Source of the DNA: Anthopleura xanthogrammica
Taxonomy: Eukaryota > Cnidaria > Anthozoa > Actiniaria > Actiniidae
DNA length: 64,000 nucleotides
Direction: 5' to 3'
Assembly: GCA_964019055.1 (NCBI GenBank)
Contig: OZ025211.1
Coordinates: forward strand, 3,704,835-3,768,834
The notes beneath the pieces are model-generated. The model was not told the DNA's origin, made no database searches, and was given only the letters and a program-made list of their open reading frames with translations. The position numbers and the translations under genes were made by a program. This document shows positions 1-11,783 of this stretch, piece by piece (the stretch's first letter is position 1; each line of letters begins with the position of its first letter).

Positions 1-67
1 TATTTACCGAGTGGCGAGTCTTCGAGCTGCGAGGTAAATATTCATCGATAACCACTGAGCTTGAGGT

Positions 68-290
68 GAATAATTGTTTTAGTATAAATAAAAAGGTGAT
101 TATTTCAAAAAAGAAAGAAGGAAACAACATTGAAAGTGAAAATATTTTATTTTTTAAAAGCGCGACGGTCACGCTGACAGCCATTTTGTCCGAAAAGGTG
201 ATTATCAGCTGATAATCCGAGATAGAAAACCAATCAGAGCGCGCGATTTTGTATAATCACCTTTGTATTTATACTAAAAGCCATTATTCA
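68..290. mobile_element. MITE-like inverted-repeat element, left edge
   Basis: The left arm (about 68-107) reads GAATAATTGTTTTAGTATAA and continues AATAAAAAGGTGATTAT. The right arm (about 250-290) is its imperfect inverse, so the ends pair over about 38 bases. The ~220 bp length with no coding capacity suggests a non-autonomous DNA transposon. Flanking duplications are not clear, so the exact ends are uncertain. It lies downstream of the last visible SEC13 exon, probably in its final intron. Confidence 0.6.
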
Positions 291-451
291 TAGTGGTGGA
301 TGTGACAGCTACAGTAATTGCCCAAGTAAATGTCCCTGTGGTAAGTGAGATGATCATGGAACAAGGGCCACAGGTTTGTTAGCCACTGGTCATTAAAAAA
401 TGAAGGATAAATATTAGGAAGATTAATATACTTGCTCAAATGATAACTTAC

Positions 452-3400
452 TTTGTTGTCTCCACCAGATACTGCTAAGATATTGCCAGTCACAGACCAG
501 CTGACATGCCATACTACATCACTAAACTTCTTTAATACTTTAGAGGTCCATTCCTCTCCCTCTTCCTCATTCTTTGTCCAAATAATGACTCGACAATCCT
601 GAAACAAAAATGTTTTTTTTTTAAAATAAATACAATGTAAAGTTGACATGAGTGATAAACGCACTGCACATGCTCGGAAGTTTGTTGTGTTTACAAAGAA
701 ACCATTGGAGATTTAGATGTGTTTTTTACTTAAGATTTTGGCAAACAAGCAAAGATTTCTTACAAAAATCGGGTAGTTTGCCGATTTCAATGACGAGTCG
801 TAACACTCTTGTTGTCACACAAAAGCTACTGTTTTTCGTTCGGCGTCAAACATTTTCAAGATGTTTCTCTCACTTTATTTGCCTTGACTTTCATATTAAA
901 CTTTCTTTCTTTGTACATGAGAAATCTTATTTTTTTACTTTTTGACAGTATATTTACTAACTCACACTTCATAGATACATGTACTGTAGGTTTTACAACA
1001 TATCTTATACGTAGGTGAACTTCAGTAGGTGAAACTATAAAATACATAGGCAAACTTCAGTAGGCGAAACTATGCATAGGCGAAATCATCGGATACCCAT
1101 TTGAGACAAGTAGCCCTAATTGCATGTGATTGGATGATTTACTCCAAGATGGTCATTGTTATGGCATGTCATACAGTGCACATGCTGTATGTCAGCAGCA
1201 CTAAAAATGTTTTACCTGAGAACAGCTTGCTATGGTTGACGTAGGTAGACCAACATTTGGTGCCCAGGCAACATCTCTTACCCAGTCACTATGAGCTTCT
1301 AACTTGTGCTCTTCCACCCACTGGCCATCAACCTCTCTACATTGAGCAAAACAGCAATCAAAGTATTTTATTAAAAAGGGAAGTGGAGTTGAAGGAGAGT
1401 CATTTGAAGGGGGAGGGGTCTACAAGAAATGCAAAGTCATATGAGGGCAACTGGCACAATAGACTGTGAGAATGATCGCTTCTGATTGGATGAATTGCTT
1501 TCACTGCTTAGATATTTTAGCTCAAACAAATTCGTCCAATCAGAAGTGATCATTCTCACAGTCTATTGTACCAGTTGCCCTTAGAACATTAGCTAGATGT
1601 TAAAACTTTATGACAAAACTTCTGTCTCTCTAAGCTCAACTGAGGACTGAAGTACACAAAAAATTACCTCCAAATTTTGACAAGGTTATCACATCCTCCA
1701 GTAACAAATCTCTTTTCAACAATTCCAGCCTTGGATGAAGGATGCTAAATTGAAACAAACAAAGTGATTAGCAACTTGAATGCTTTATAAGGATATTTAT
1801 ACTTGGAGTTATGTTAACTTATCTACATGTAGAACCTCCGGGGGACCAGTGATATAAAGATTCCAAATATTCCAATTAAAAATATTGTATGCAATATTAT
1901 CACAATGCAATTAACACAAGTTTGAATGGGGCCTTTATCTGCATTTATATGTAAATTATATTCTACTAAGCTTCATGAATCATATATTTTTTCCATGGAG
2001 CACTCTTTCCATAACTACATAAAATAGTTTTGTACATATGTACTTTTATAACCCTGAATATTTTTTTGGCTGCTTTATTTCACCGGTCCTCCAGGTTAGG
2101 GGGTTGAGCACAGGGCTAACAACCCTGTCTCGTAAAAAAACATATGTTACGGAAACAGCAACAAAGGAAAACGTTCTGTCATCCTTTGTTGCTGCCCTAC
2201 ATGCCAGTTAGGCATTATGGACAGTAAGTAAGTAAATATGTACTTTTATAAACCTGAATATTTTTTTGACTGTTAAAGGTGCTACATAATAATATAGTTA
2301 TGATTACACAGGGAACCCAACAATGAAAGAAGTTTGGGTGAATAATGAATATATGTGCAGACGAAGCCACCATATTATTGAGCTGAAAAGAAAGCTATAT
2401 TCTTTACCTCTAGAATGGATCCTGGTGTAACAGCTGGTGCCCAACTTACTGCATTACATCCAATCTAGAATTTCAGACAAAAATTGAAATAATTTAGGAA
2501 TAAATCAAAAGTACCATCCTTTTTTTAAATTTATTTTAAAACGGTCCCTCTTTCTGAATTCTTCACAATGGACCATCTCCCCAAAAACACAAGTTATAAC
2601 TCTGATATTGAAAGGCATTGGTATTTTTAAATATGCAATTTCTTTTTACAGTACTTACTGTATGTGCGTTGTTGATTTTTTTGCTCTCCCAAGTACCATC
2701 ACCTAGAAAAACAAAAGTATACAAACTTATTTCAGATATCACTATATAAAATTATGCTCTGCTTGTCAGCTTCCAGATAGAAATATTAGTAAAATTGAGT
2801 ATATTTTCTTCCACAGTGATGTTTTAACATACATTTATTGTTGGTGGGCTTACCTGGACTAGATATAATAGAGACTGAGCCATCAGATGATCCACAAGCT
2901 AACATTAAACCATGCTCATGGGGAGCCCAACAGATTGAATTAACTGGAAAAATGATATATTTTTTATCAATTTATAGTAAGTATTACTATGAGAGAATAA
3001 ATGCATTGTCTTTTAAAACTATATTGTCAAACTGTCCAGTAAGCTTAAAGGCAATTAAGAAAAAATATCTATGGTATACAGTTGAGTACTCAATCCACTG
3101 TTTTCTTATTCTAGAACTTTTGTCATCCCCTTGAGTATCATTTCTTTAATAACCAGTAATGGTTGACAAGATACACGGATGTGAATAAAATTCAAGAATT
3201 TTCAAGGGAATGACATAAGGTTTGAAATAGGAAAATATTACACTCAGGTAGATAGGGCCAATTTCATGAAAACCTTACCTGAAGAATCATGATTGCAGAA
3301 TTCTTGTAGCTTTGCCCATCCATTATTTGATTCTTTCCATATAATAACCTGACAATGACAATAAGTTATCCAATATCAAAAAGATCTTAACTACACTTGA

Positions 3401-5626
3401 TAAACAGTGACGTTGATGCTTGTGCACAGGTAACCCATCAACCAAGGTTTTCTTCTTCTTACCTTTCTGTCGTAAGAACAAGATGCTAGAAGATTCCCAA
3501 ACATTGGATGAGACCAGCTAACTTGCCACACTGGACCCTCATGCCTAATATACAAAATAAAAATGCCATCTAATTAAGAAAATAATAAGCATTTTATTTG
3601 CTCCATTCAGTAATACAGCACATAGGAAGTAAAAAAAGCACAATAGAAGTGTGAAGAGAAGCATGAGCCATAGGCTACACATGCACAGATAGTGTCATCA
3701 ACCATGCTCTGTTCACTAATACAGCACACTTCTTGACCATTCAGAGCATGTGTAGTGAGGTGACTATGTAATAAAAAATAACATATAAAATACAATAACA
3801 TCCACTCGTACCCATTTTCAAACTACAGTAAGTGACCAAAACAGCCCATGATATCTGGGTTTCTTGGATCCATTAATCCATTATTCAACAAATGCTGACT
3901 TAGACCATTTGAAATTTGATTGATAGAAGCCAAAACCCTGATCTCAAATTACAACTTATTGTCAGGCTCCCACAATTAAGAAAATGGGTAAAAAACATGA
4001 ATAAACATTATTTTTAGTGCTGCATCCTCAGTCTTCCAAGAACAACAAATTAGGCAGTGCTTTAAATGAGAATATGGTTGTTGATATCAGAGACTGATTC
4101 AACAGAACTCAATTCAAAAACCACTACTTACCCTCTCAAAGTAGCAACAAGGGTTTGCTGGGATCCACTTGTTTCAAATATCTTTACAGTCTTATCCGAT
4201 GAACAAGTTGCAAGCTTTTTGCCATAATAGTCCATCTGAGCATCATGCTGTAAATAATCAAAATCTTGCTGAATATTAAACCCACATATACTGGAATTAT
4301 ACACATGATATATGTCAGGATAAGGTAGGAAAGTCTGACCAAATTTAGAAGACTGTACAAGGGTTTATACAGTATCTAGTTTCATGTAACGTGAAGCTGC
4401 TTGGAATATCATTATCCCATCCCTACTGTATATATGCACATGAATCGCTTGTTGACCCATAATGTAGCTCCAGAAAATACCCACAATGCCCCTAGCTGTA
4501 GGAGGGGCAAGGGGAAGGATCCAGGAGTGTTTGAAACTCCTCTCCTCTCCCTGCATTGGACTAATTTCCCTATGTATGATATATCATTTAAAAGGCATAA
4601 AACAGAATTTATCCCACACCATAGAAAATACAGCCAATCAGAAAGCAGGAAAGCCATTGTTTATTCGTCGGCATTTCGCTCTTCCTTCCCACCATGCACT
4701 GCACGTTGAATTAATGCATTTGTATTTTCTATGTTATCCCACTCATCACTTGTATTTTCTTTGTATACACACGAACCTAAAGGCTTGTGTGTATACTAGA
4801 AACTACAAGTGACTTTTGGGATATTCAACAGTATGCCACTCGAAACCATTGTATAACTAGTATATATAATATGAGTTGTGTTCGTTGTGAGCTGCATTCA
4901 GTGATCTGAAATGGCTCTTGCAAAAAAAATGTAAAATATATATGAACACCATTTGATTTCAGCTCAGAGGTCCTTAAAAGGCCATGCTGCCTGGTCATAC
5001 AAAAATCTGATGTATTTATACTTGTTTGAATTGACGGATAAAGAACTAACAGCATTTTGGAAGCAAAATTGATCCAACTACAGTAAATTCTTATCAATAA
5101 AAATCCTTATGTTATGTTTTTAAAATCGAAATTAATTTGAAATTTTCACAATGAATCATCATCACATTCTCAAAGCTCACAGGATAACTCAAACCCTGTA
5201 TTTCTACATGAGAAAAACTAACTTTATCTAGATGCATTTTTTCTGAATACTATGACAACTTGGACAAAGTAGTTTTAACACTCTTTTAAGATCTTTGACT
5301 TGGGGTATACCATGAAATTCAGCCTCAGCGGTGCGTCAAGAAAAGCACAAGCGAAGCATGACAGGTAAAATTCTCGATGGTGGCTGGTTTTAACTGAATC
5401 GAAACCTTTGACAGACAAAATCCATGGAAAAATCTAACTTCTCTAGCAAACTACACAGCCATACTTACGACCATATCCTCATGGGAGGTATCAACCGTGT
5501 TCAAAATGGACACCTTCATGGAGAAAATAGATAGCTTGGTTAGTGTTTGGAAAGTCAGTAATGAAAATAATCGAGTAAAAAGACTTAAAAATGCAAGAAT
5601 ATTCACGACAAATCAGCTCTCACCAT
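452..5626 (-). CDS. SEC13: SEC13 WD40 protein (COPII coat / nuclear pore), 3' end off window
   Basis: SEC13 pairs with SEC31 in the COPII outer coat and also sits in the Nup107-160 nuclear pore complex and the GATOR2 complex. Coding exons on the minus strand: 5626-5624, 5513-5469, 4247-4132, 3544-3463, 3348-3279, 2943-2854, 2702-2659, 2464-2408, 1744-1668, 1336-1216, 598-452. All junctions are GT..AG and the frame stays open, giving 284 residues. The N-terminus ([14 protein letters not shown]) and the WD blades ([39 protein letters not shown]) match SEC13 closely. Exon 1 carries only the initiator ATG. Animal SEC13 is about 320 residues, so one short exon after GGDNK lies beyond base 1. The gene is divergent from CENPL. 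Confidence 0.96.
1444..1582. mobile_element. MITE-like palindrome in SEC13 intron
   Basis: The arm starting AGGGCAACTGGCACAATAGA at 1444 is repeated inverted, ending at 1582, with about 45 bases pairing and a loop of about 45 bases. It has no coding capacity and lies between two SEC13 exons. It is most likely a non-autonomous inverted-repeat transposon remnant. Confidence 0.6.
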
Positions 5627-6359
5627 TTTCGCCCAGTTGAAAAACCAAACGTGGCATAAAAACCTCGCTTCCACGACAGACACCGGTAAACAGCATCCAC
5701 GCCTGGACGCTCTGCCACAGGGTAACCAAGGTTTCGTTTCAGTTTTTGTATGGAGATTTTGAAGATATCCTCGTTTTTATGATGTATTTTTTTTATCTGC
5801 CTTTTTTTTTATATATATAATTTTTCCCCTGCTTGAATCAAGTTTTAACTACGTTGTATTCAAGTGACATAAGCTGTTCAAATTTGTTGCTTTACTAAAA
5901 GCTTAAAAAGTCATAAGAAAATCAGTTTTGGAAATACAAAATTTGCAGGCAGAAAAAATCACGAGAAAAGAATATTTTGTCCCAAAATCATTCTTCTATA
6001 AGTTTCCTTAGCCTTTTCTTTTTTTAGAGAGTGCGAAAATATTTGCGTCTAATTTGCAGTTCAATCAAATCTTACGAATATCTTATTTATATTTTATTTT
6101 ATTGAATTTTAATATTTTATCCAGCAATCACTCCAACTCATAAAGACGAAAGATTGAATTAATTTTAATACTTTCAAAAGATGATTTGTGATTTTAATAT
6201 AACTCCATGTTTATTCCGTAGAAAATGAGTGACCGAACCAAGCCCGATGATGTTCCGAAAACTTTCCGACTAACTTCCGAGTTTGTACTCTTGAAGAACC
6301 GTTACGAAAGGGCCACGAAAGGGACAAAGGTTGTCAGTTACGTTGGCGCCTGATTCAAA
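5627..6359. promoter_or_regulatory. Shared upstream region of SEC13 and CENPL, with a uORF
   Basis: The two start codons point away from each other 733 bases apart, so both promoters must lie here. A TTGGCGCC sequence at 6343-6350, resembling an E2F site, lies just before the CENPL ATG. This would suit a cell-cycle gene, but the match is short. An upstream ATG at 6225 opens a 42-codon frame that stops at 6353, seven bases before the CENPL ATG and out of frame with it. An acceptor-like stretch ending in AG at 6220-6221 suggests the 5' UTR may be spliced. Confidence 0.45.
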
Positions 6360-7556
6360 ATGTCTGATCAGTTCAAAGAAAACATGGAGGGTTTCTCTTC
6401 GTTTTCTACGCGAATTAACACCAAACTACCTCTCCTGAGAACACCTTGGTCTTGTAAAAGATACACTCCATACTCAAGAACGCCTAAAACTGGACGGGTT
6501 TCAAGAATTCCTACAAAAAATCCGCCGAGCTTGGAACAACGAGGTGTTTTGAGGGATACAACGAATATTATTACTCCTGTAAACAAGGCGAAAGTTTTAG
6601 GCAAAGCAACTCCAAATACTACTCTGAGGAAAGAAAAAGAACTAACCGAGATAAATGAAGACATTTTATCCGTTGTTGGGAAGACTTGGAGGGTTAACCA
6701 GTGCTCTCCTTTGTATGATTTCGACTACAAGAAGTCGTCTTTGCAGAAATACCAGAAGCTGTTGTCAGCCCATCTTGAATCTGATGCTGCTAAGGGAATT
6801 GCATGTGAAGTCGATCAGGATCTAATGAACAGCACATTTAGGGCAGAATTTGATATTTTGAAAGACTTTTCCTTCTATGATACAGACTACACAGGGTTTA
6901 AAGTCAAAGTATTTTCAAGGAAAAAGCAAAACACTGTAAAGAATGCCAATGGAATAGACTCACAAATCCCAGTATTTGATGCTGTTTTTTGTTACTTTGG
7001 AAATGAATTCGAGGATAAAAGAGATGTAGACTGTTTTACCTCTCTTCCAGTATGTCTGGTTAAGGGAACTATGTCTTTAGCCAAGTGTGTTCTAACTTGG
7101 TTTGAAGCACAGTTTGACTGTAGGATAATCCCTATGCATTTTTCTCCTATGGATCTGAGTTGGTATGCCTCTTTATGGGCAGGTATTGTTCCTAAAGAAT
7201 CAAAGTCAGACTTAGAACTCTGTTACAGTGTCCCGTCATCTGTGAAAGGTCTCAATAGAGTTATTTACAGCATAAATGCAGAGGATGCTCAGAAATTATG
7301 GAGTTGTTACCACACAAGCAATTCAGCCATCTTCACAGATGCAGAGTCCTTGTGCTTCATGAAGGCATTGGAATCTCACTTTTATCGTCATTTCAGAGTC
7401 AATTTAGGTGCCTTGACATTGACAAGGATTGGAAATCCTCTGGTATTTGTTGGGTGTGAAGGACGCATCAAGATTTCTCAAGCTATGTACGTTAGACACA
7501 TACTGCAGCAAATAACTGCATCAATCTTAGAAAAGGAGGCACTTGGTAGATTATAG
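6360..7556 (+). CDS. CENPL: Centromere protein L, single exon
   Basis: CENP-L binds CENP-N within the constitutive centromere-associated network and helps recognise CENP-A chromatin. This uninterrupted 398-residue frame has a basic, disordered first ~95 residues. The CENP-L core follows, recognised by its WRVNQCSPLYDFDY start, the GIACEV strand, the LTWFEAQFDC helix, the MDLSWYASLWAGI segment and the FYRHFRVNLGALTL motif near the end. Human CENP-L is about 344 residues; the extra length is N-terminal. The ATG context (AAAATGT) is acceptable, and a second in-frame Met lies nine codons in. The lack of introns is notable because the vertebrate gene is spliced. Identification rests on recalled family sequence. 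Confidence 0.85.
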   Translation: MSDQFKENMEGFSSFSTRINTKLPLLRTPWSCKRYTPYSRTPKTGRVSRIPTKNPPSLEQRGVLRDTTNIITPVNKAKVLGKATPNTTLRKEKELTEINEDILSVVGKTWRVNQCSPLYDFDYKKSSLQKYQKLLSAHLESDAAKGIACEVDQDLMNSTFRAEFDILKDFSFYDTDYTGFKVKVFSRKKQNTVKNANGIDSQIPVFDAVFCYFGNEFEDKRDVDCFTSLPVCLVKGTMSLAKCVLTWFEAQFDCRIIPMHFSPMDLSWYASLWAGIVPKESKSDLELCYSVPSSVKGLNRVIYSINAEDAQKLWSCYHTSNSAIFTDAESLCFMKALESHFYRHFRVNLGALTLTRIGNPLVFVGCEGRIKISQAMYVRHILQQITASILEKEALGRL

Positions 7557-8513
7557 CTTTCATTTTTAAATTAAGAAATTGTACAAAATTTGGGTTTTAT
7601 GACTAGTTTAATAGTTCCTGAGTTTTTGATCAAGAGTTGGTACTCTGTAGGATTTGGCTAGAAATAGTCCAACCTCGGCTGAAAGTTATAATTTTCTAGG
7701 TTGTGAAGCAAAGAAAGGTGTTTGCCATAGTTTACAAGACTAACCACAATCTGTTGGATTACTAACAATGCCACAGTCAGAGCTTTCAATAATATTTGGA
7801 GTAGACGGTCAATCTAAAAAAGAAGGGGTCCGTATCCCCCAAGGGGCCGTAACTTTATTTGGCAATGAATTAATTTTTTGTCAAAATAGCCGGCAGTTCA
7901 AGGTGAAGTATCCGGCAATAAACCGCCGGTAGCCACCTTTTATTGAAAGCTCTGCACAGTATTTTTATTTGTTAGATTCTTCTATAAAAATAGGATGCCA
8001 TACATTCACACAAGCATTATATAACACACACACACACCATATCAAAGACTTGCTATCATTGACTATATCACTATTGTGCAGCAGCAATGCATTCTGGGAC
8101 TGTTCACTCCATCAAACAACACCAAACAAAAGAACAACAAACCATGATGTCTTTTGTTTGGTGTTATTTGATAGGGTGAACAGTCCCAGAATGCATTGCT
8201 GCAGGAGACTAGCGAGTATAGTCTACGTGAGTAACCTTAGGTATTAGCAATCACTAAGTACAATGATTCTGCCTATTGTTGTTTCACATGAAACTCCAAT
8301 ATTAAAATGGAATTTTATATGTAGACCTACAATGCCTATTTTTTTACTCATCCATTCACACATGACAATCAATGTTATATTTTTTTAGAAGAACCCCAAG
8401 AATGTTAAGGGTTTTCTTTCTTGATGCCCAAATGATTCAAGATCCCAACTGCTACCCCACTTTCCTTGGATTTTCTATTTCACTCCCATCTTTTCTAATT
8501 ACAAAACAAGGAT
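7557..8513. other. Spacer between convergent CENPL and PDZ gene
   Basis: No gene is visible. The spacer holds the CENPL 3' end (an AATAAA lies near 7914), a small CA repeat near 8022-8037, one MITE-like palindrome (8080-8203), and the 3' end of the PDZ gene on the other strand. Confidence 0.6.
8080..8203. mobile_element. MITE-like palindrome
   Basis: The arm CAGCAATGCATTCTGGGACT, followed by about 30 more pairing bases, is repeated inverted at 8150-8203 around a short loop. It has no coding content. It is a typical fold-back element lying between the 3' ends of two convergent genes. Confidence 0.6.
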
Positions 8514-11500
8514 TTAAAGATCCCATTCACTACAGTAACTCTCATTAACACTTTCTTGAGATGAATCCAAAATGTCTGCTCTTCTCTTCATCAAGGCTTG
8601 ATTTATAATAGTTCTAAAATCAGCTTCACTAGACTCTATATCTTGATTCTCAGCAGACACTGAACTTTCATTCCCTCTAACAGACTCTACATCAGCCTCA
8701 AGAGAATCATTCACTCCACTTGATAGGAGCAATTCACCAGGAGTGTGTGAACCAATTCTTGCTTTAGCAGTTTTCAGTAATCCTGGTTTGAAATTTCTGA
8801 TAGCTTCCAGTAAACAGGATTGGCGATTTGGCTTTACATTTGCCTCATCTTTCTCAGCATTGAAACCTGATGTATCATTGATTCCATCATTTGGAAGAAC
8901 TATCTGGGAGTTCCCTATTGATGAGGTTTCAATGTTGAGAGAACAAGAGGCACTGACGTTAGAAGAAACATCAGTACTCTTATGAGTGGAATGATGTGCT
9001 GCATCTCTTTCTGATTCTCTTGATTGTTCAGTGGTCAATTTCTCATTCCGTAACATACTTGACCTATTATTCTGAGAAGGAATGTCAGTTTCCATTGGGA
9101 GAAGAAGATCATGGTTGCCATGGTTTCTATTCTCCCTGACGTCACCTCCCATCTGAATAACTCTGTGCATCTGTGGTAATTCGGCAGTGTATGGCGGAGG
9201 TGGTGTGCCATCCAGGTGCAAGGTACTAAAAGGAAGAGCTGAAGGGGATCCCACAACACCACTTGCACCAACAGAGGGGTTGTCGTTCTGGTACCAATAG
9301 CCAGGTGGTGGTGGTGGTGGCAGTGGTGAATGGTAGGATACCATGTCTGATGCATGCTGCTGAAGTGGTGGTGGTGGTGGTGGTGGTGGTGGCAGTGGTG
9401 AATGGTAGGGAACTATGTCTGATGCATGCTGCTGAAGTCTTCTTGGCCTTTGACTATTAATTCTCAAAGGAGTGTGGGGGAGGTTGTTATCATTTTGTCT
9501 TTCTGGCAAGACTCTTAGGTAGCCTATTTTCAGAATTAAAAATTAATTGAGTTAATCAATTAAGTACTTTGATGAATGTTAAATGGCATCAGTCTTAGAC
9601 TACAAATAACCTTGGAATAATTTAAATGTAAAACTGCACTTACCCCCTTCAGATCTGTTGTCATAATGTTTAACAATGAATATAATTGGAGGTGATGCTG
9701 TCAGAATAAGATTTACAGCTTGAACATGCGTGCAGTTATTTAAACTAACACCATTAACCTGCAAAAAAACATGATGCCATTACCTGTAGTGGCAGTTGGA
9801 AGTAGTCCACTTGCACACTTTGTCTGCATGTACAGTGTATGTCTCCCTGTTTCTCTGTCTGGGGGCCAGGCCCCTCCAAACAAATTATTGGGGGGACACA
9901 TACCCCCCCCCCCCCTGCTTCCACCGCCCCTGACCTGAGACAAAATAGTTAACCTTGGTTTGGACCTTTTTACACCAGTTTATCTGTCTATTTATCAATG
10001 GGTCCCATCTCATTTAATGATCTATTCCTGCTTTTAATTATTAACCTATACATCCATCCATCTCATCCATCCATCCATGACATTCCATCAACCCATCACA
10101 TTCATTCCTTGTTTATTATTTCATCCTATTCATTCCTTCAACACCTTGTTTCTGGAAACAGTAATATAAAGGAAATGTGAAACTGCACAGCATGGAATGG
10201 GACTCAGGATTGAAGTGAATAATCAAGACATCAATCCCATATGTTGAATGAAATATCAAATTTTACTATTTTTATAGATACCTCAGTGATGATATCTCCT
10301 CGTCTGATCCCAGCAGTCTCTGCTGGTGAGCCATCAGCAACAGAAATGATATGTACTTCACAGTCATAATCTATTCCACTGAAATATTAAATGGTAAATG
10401 AAATTGTCATGCAGGCACCTAGGAAAAATTGACTGAAATTATAGGAAATTATTTCCTTCAAATAAGGGAGAAAGGTGCAGGCACATGGTGTGACATGGCG
10501 CACACACACTATTACAGGCAAAGCTGCTCAAGTAGGATCGTTTTCTACTTCAGCAACATTGCATGCAACAAAATGTGCCGTGTGACATATGGTTTGCAAA
10601 ATTGATTGCCTGCAACATTGGGCGCAATATTGCACTGTGTGTCCATGGTTTAGGGTTAAAACAATTGTCATCCAGTATCAGGCATTTCAACAGGTGAGGT
10701 CTCAGGGGAGGGAGGGGTATTTACCAGTATCCAGACACCTAAATCAATAAAATCAGGTCCCTATTTTGGACCACTGTTTTATTTTCCCCTTATACTTTAT
10801 ATTCACCATTAGCATGCTTACCCTCTAATGCTACATCCCATCCAACCATCTTCATCAGCATAAACAGTCACTTTTTTAGTATCATGACCGTGAACTTCAC
10901 TGGTTGCCATAGCAACTGCACTTTCCTTTACGCGTATGTCTTGTGCCTCCTTAAAATGTCCATCGCTTACTACAGTCAATTTTAACTTATTTTCAGACTT
11001 TATGAGGCTCACGATGTCTGATTTCCTTGCTCGATCACAGTCGATATTATTTATTCTTGTGATTCTGTCTCTCTGTTTGAGCCCTGCTTTTTCTGCAATG
11101 GAGTCGGGATCGACTTGTTTAACCAGGATTTCTCTTTCAGTGAACAAATCACCTAAGATTTTAAAGCCAAAATTAACCAATTTTGACTCCCTTTCCATTC
11201 TTAACACCTTAGGATTCTTGCCGTTTTCAAATTCTTTTGCTTGAAGGATGTCTTGCATCGTTGGTGTTTCCCCCGTGAAGACGACATTTTCATCTTGATA
11301 TGGGACGGGTGGGGGTCTTCGTCGCTCGTAAGAGTGTTTTCCCTTCTTGCTTACTTCCAGTTGTTGAAGTGTCAAAGGTTTTTTAGGATATTGTCTATCA
11401 GAAATACCAGTTTTCAAGGCATTACCAAGCAGCTTATAATCACCCTGTCTAGCTCTCTTGGCAGGACTTGGGAGCCCATCATTATTCTCTTTGCATTGAT

Positions 11501-11783
11501 CTACTCCGTAGTGTAACGACATCTTACCAGACATCGTCCACCTCTCATTCACAAGATCACGGCAAATCTTACTGAACTCAGACTGTTTGCTTTTCGGCAG
11601 CATTTTTCTCGCCTCCACGAGTATCTCTGTTTTCTCCGGAGCATTAACCATCTCTAACAAATCGATACAAAAATCTAAAACGCGCCCCTGCTTTTCGAAC
11701 GATTTCAAAGCCGTTTTGAAACGTAAGTATTCTTGCTTACTTAACAACTTTTTAGCAAAAGTTTTCAGCTGATTTCTTTCCAT
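8514..11783 (-). CDS. Harmonin/whirlin-like scaffold with two PDZ domains
   Basis: Exons 11783-10822, 10378-10282, 9758-9644 and 9523-8514 join in frame to give 727 residues. Residues 1-85 form a helical domain (starting MERNQLKTFAKKLLSKQEY) like the N-terminal domain of harmonin, whirlin and PDZD7. PDZ1 lies near 200-275 (VNFGFKILG, KAGLKQRDRITRIN). PDZ2 lies near 305-390 (GWMGCSIRG, AGIRRGDIITEVNGVSL) and is built from three exons. A polyproline stretch follows, with a ~20-residue segment repeated twice, then a Ser-rich tail ending EWDL. Family members organise sensory or apical protrusions, so a stereocilium or microvillus scaffold role is inferred. Start chosen at 11783; an upstream in-frame ATG at 11801 would add six residues. 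Orthology to one named vertebrate gene is not clear. Confidence 0.82.
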
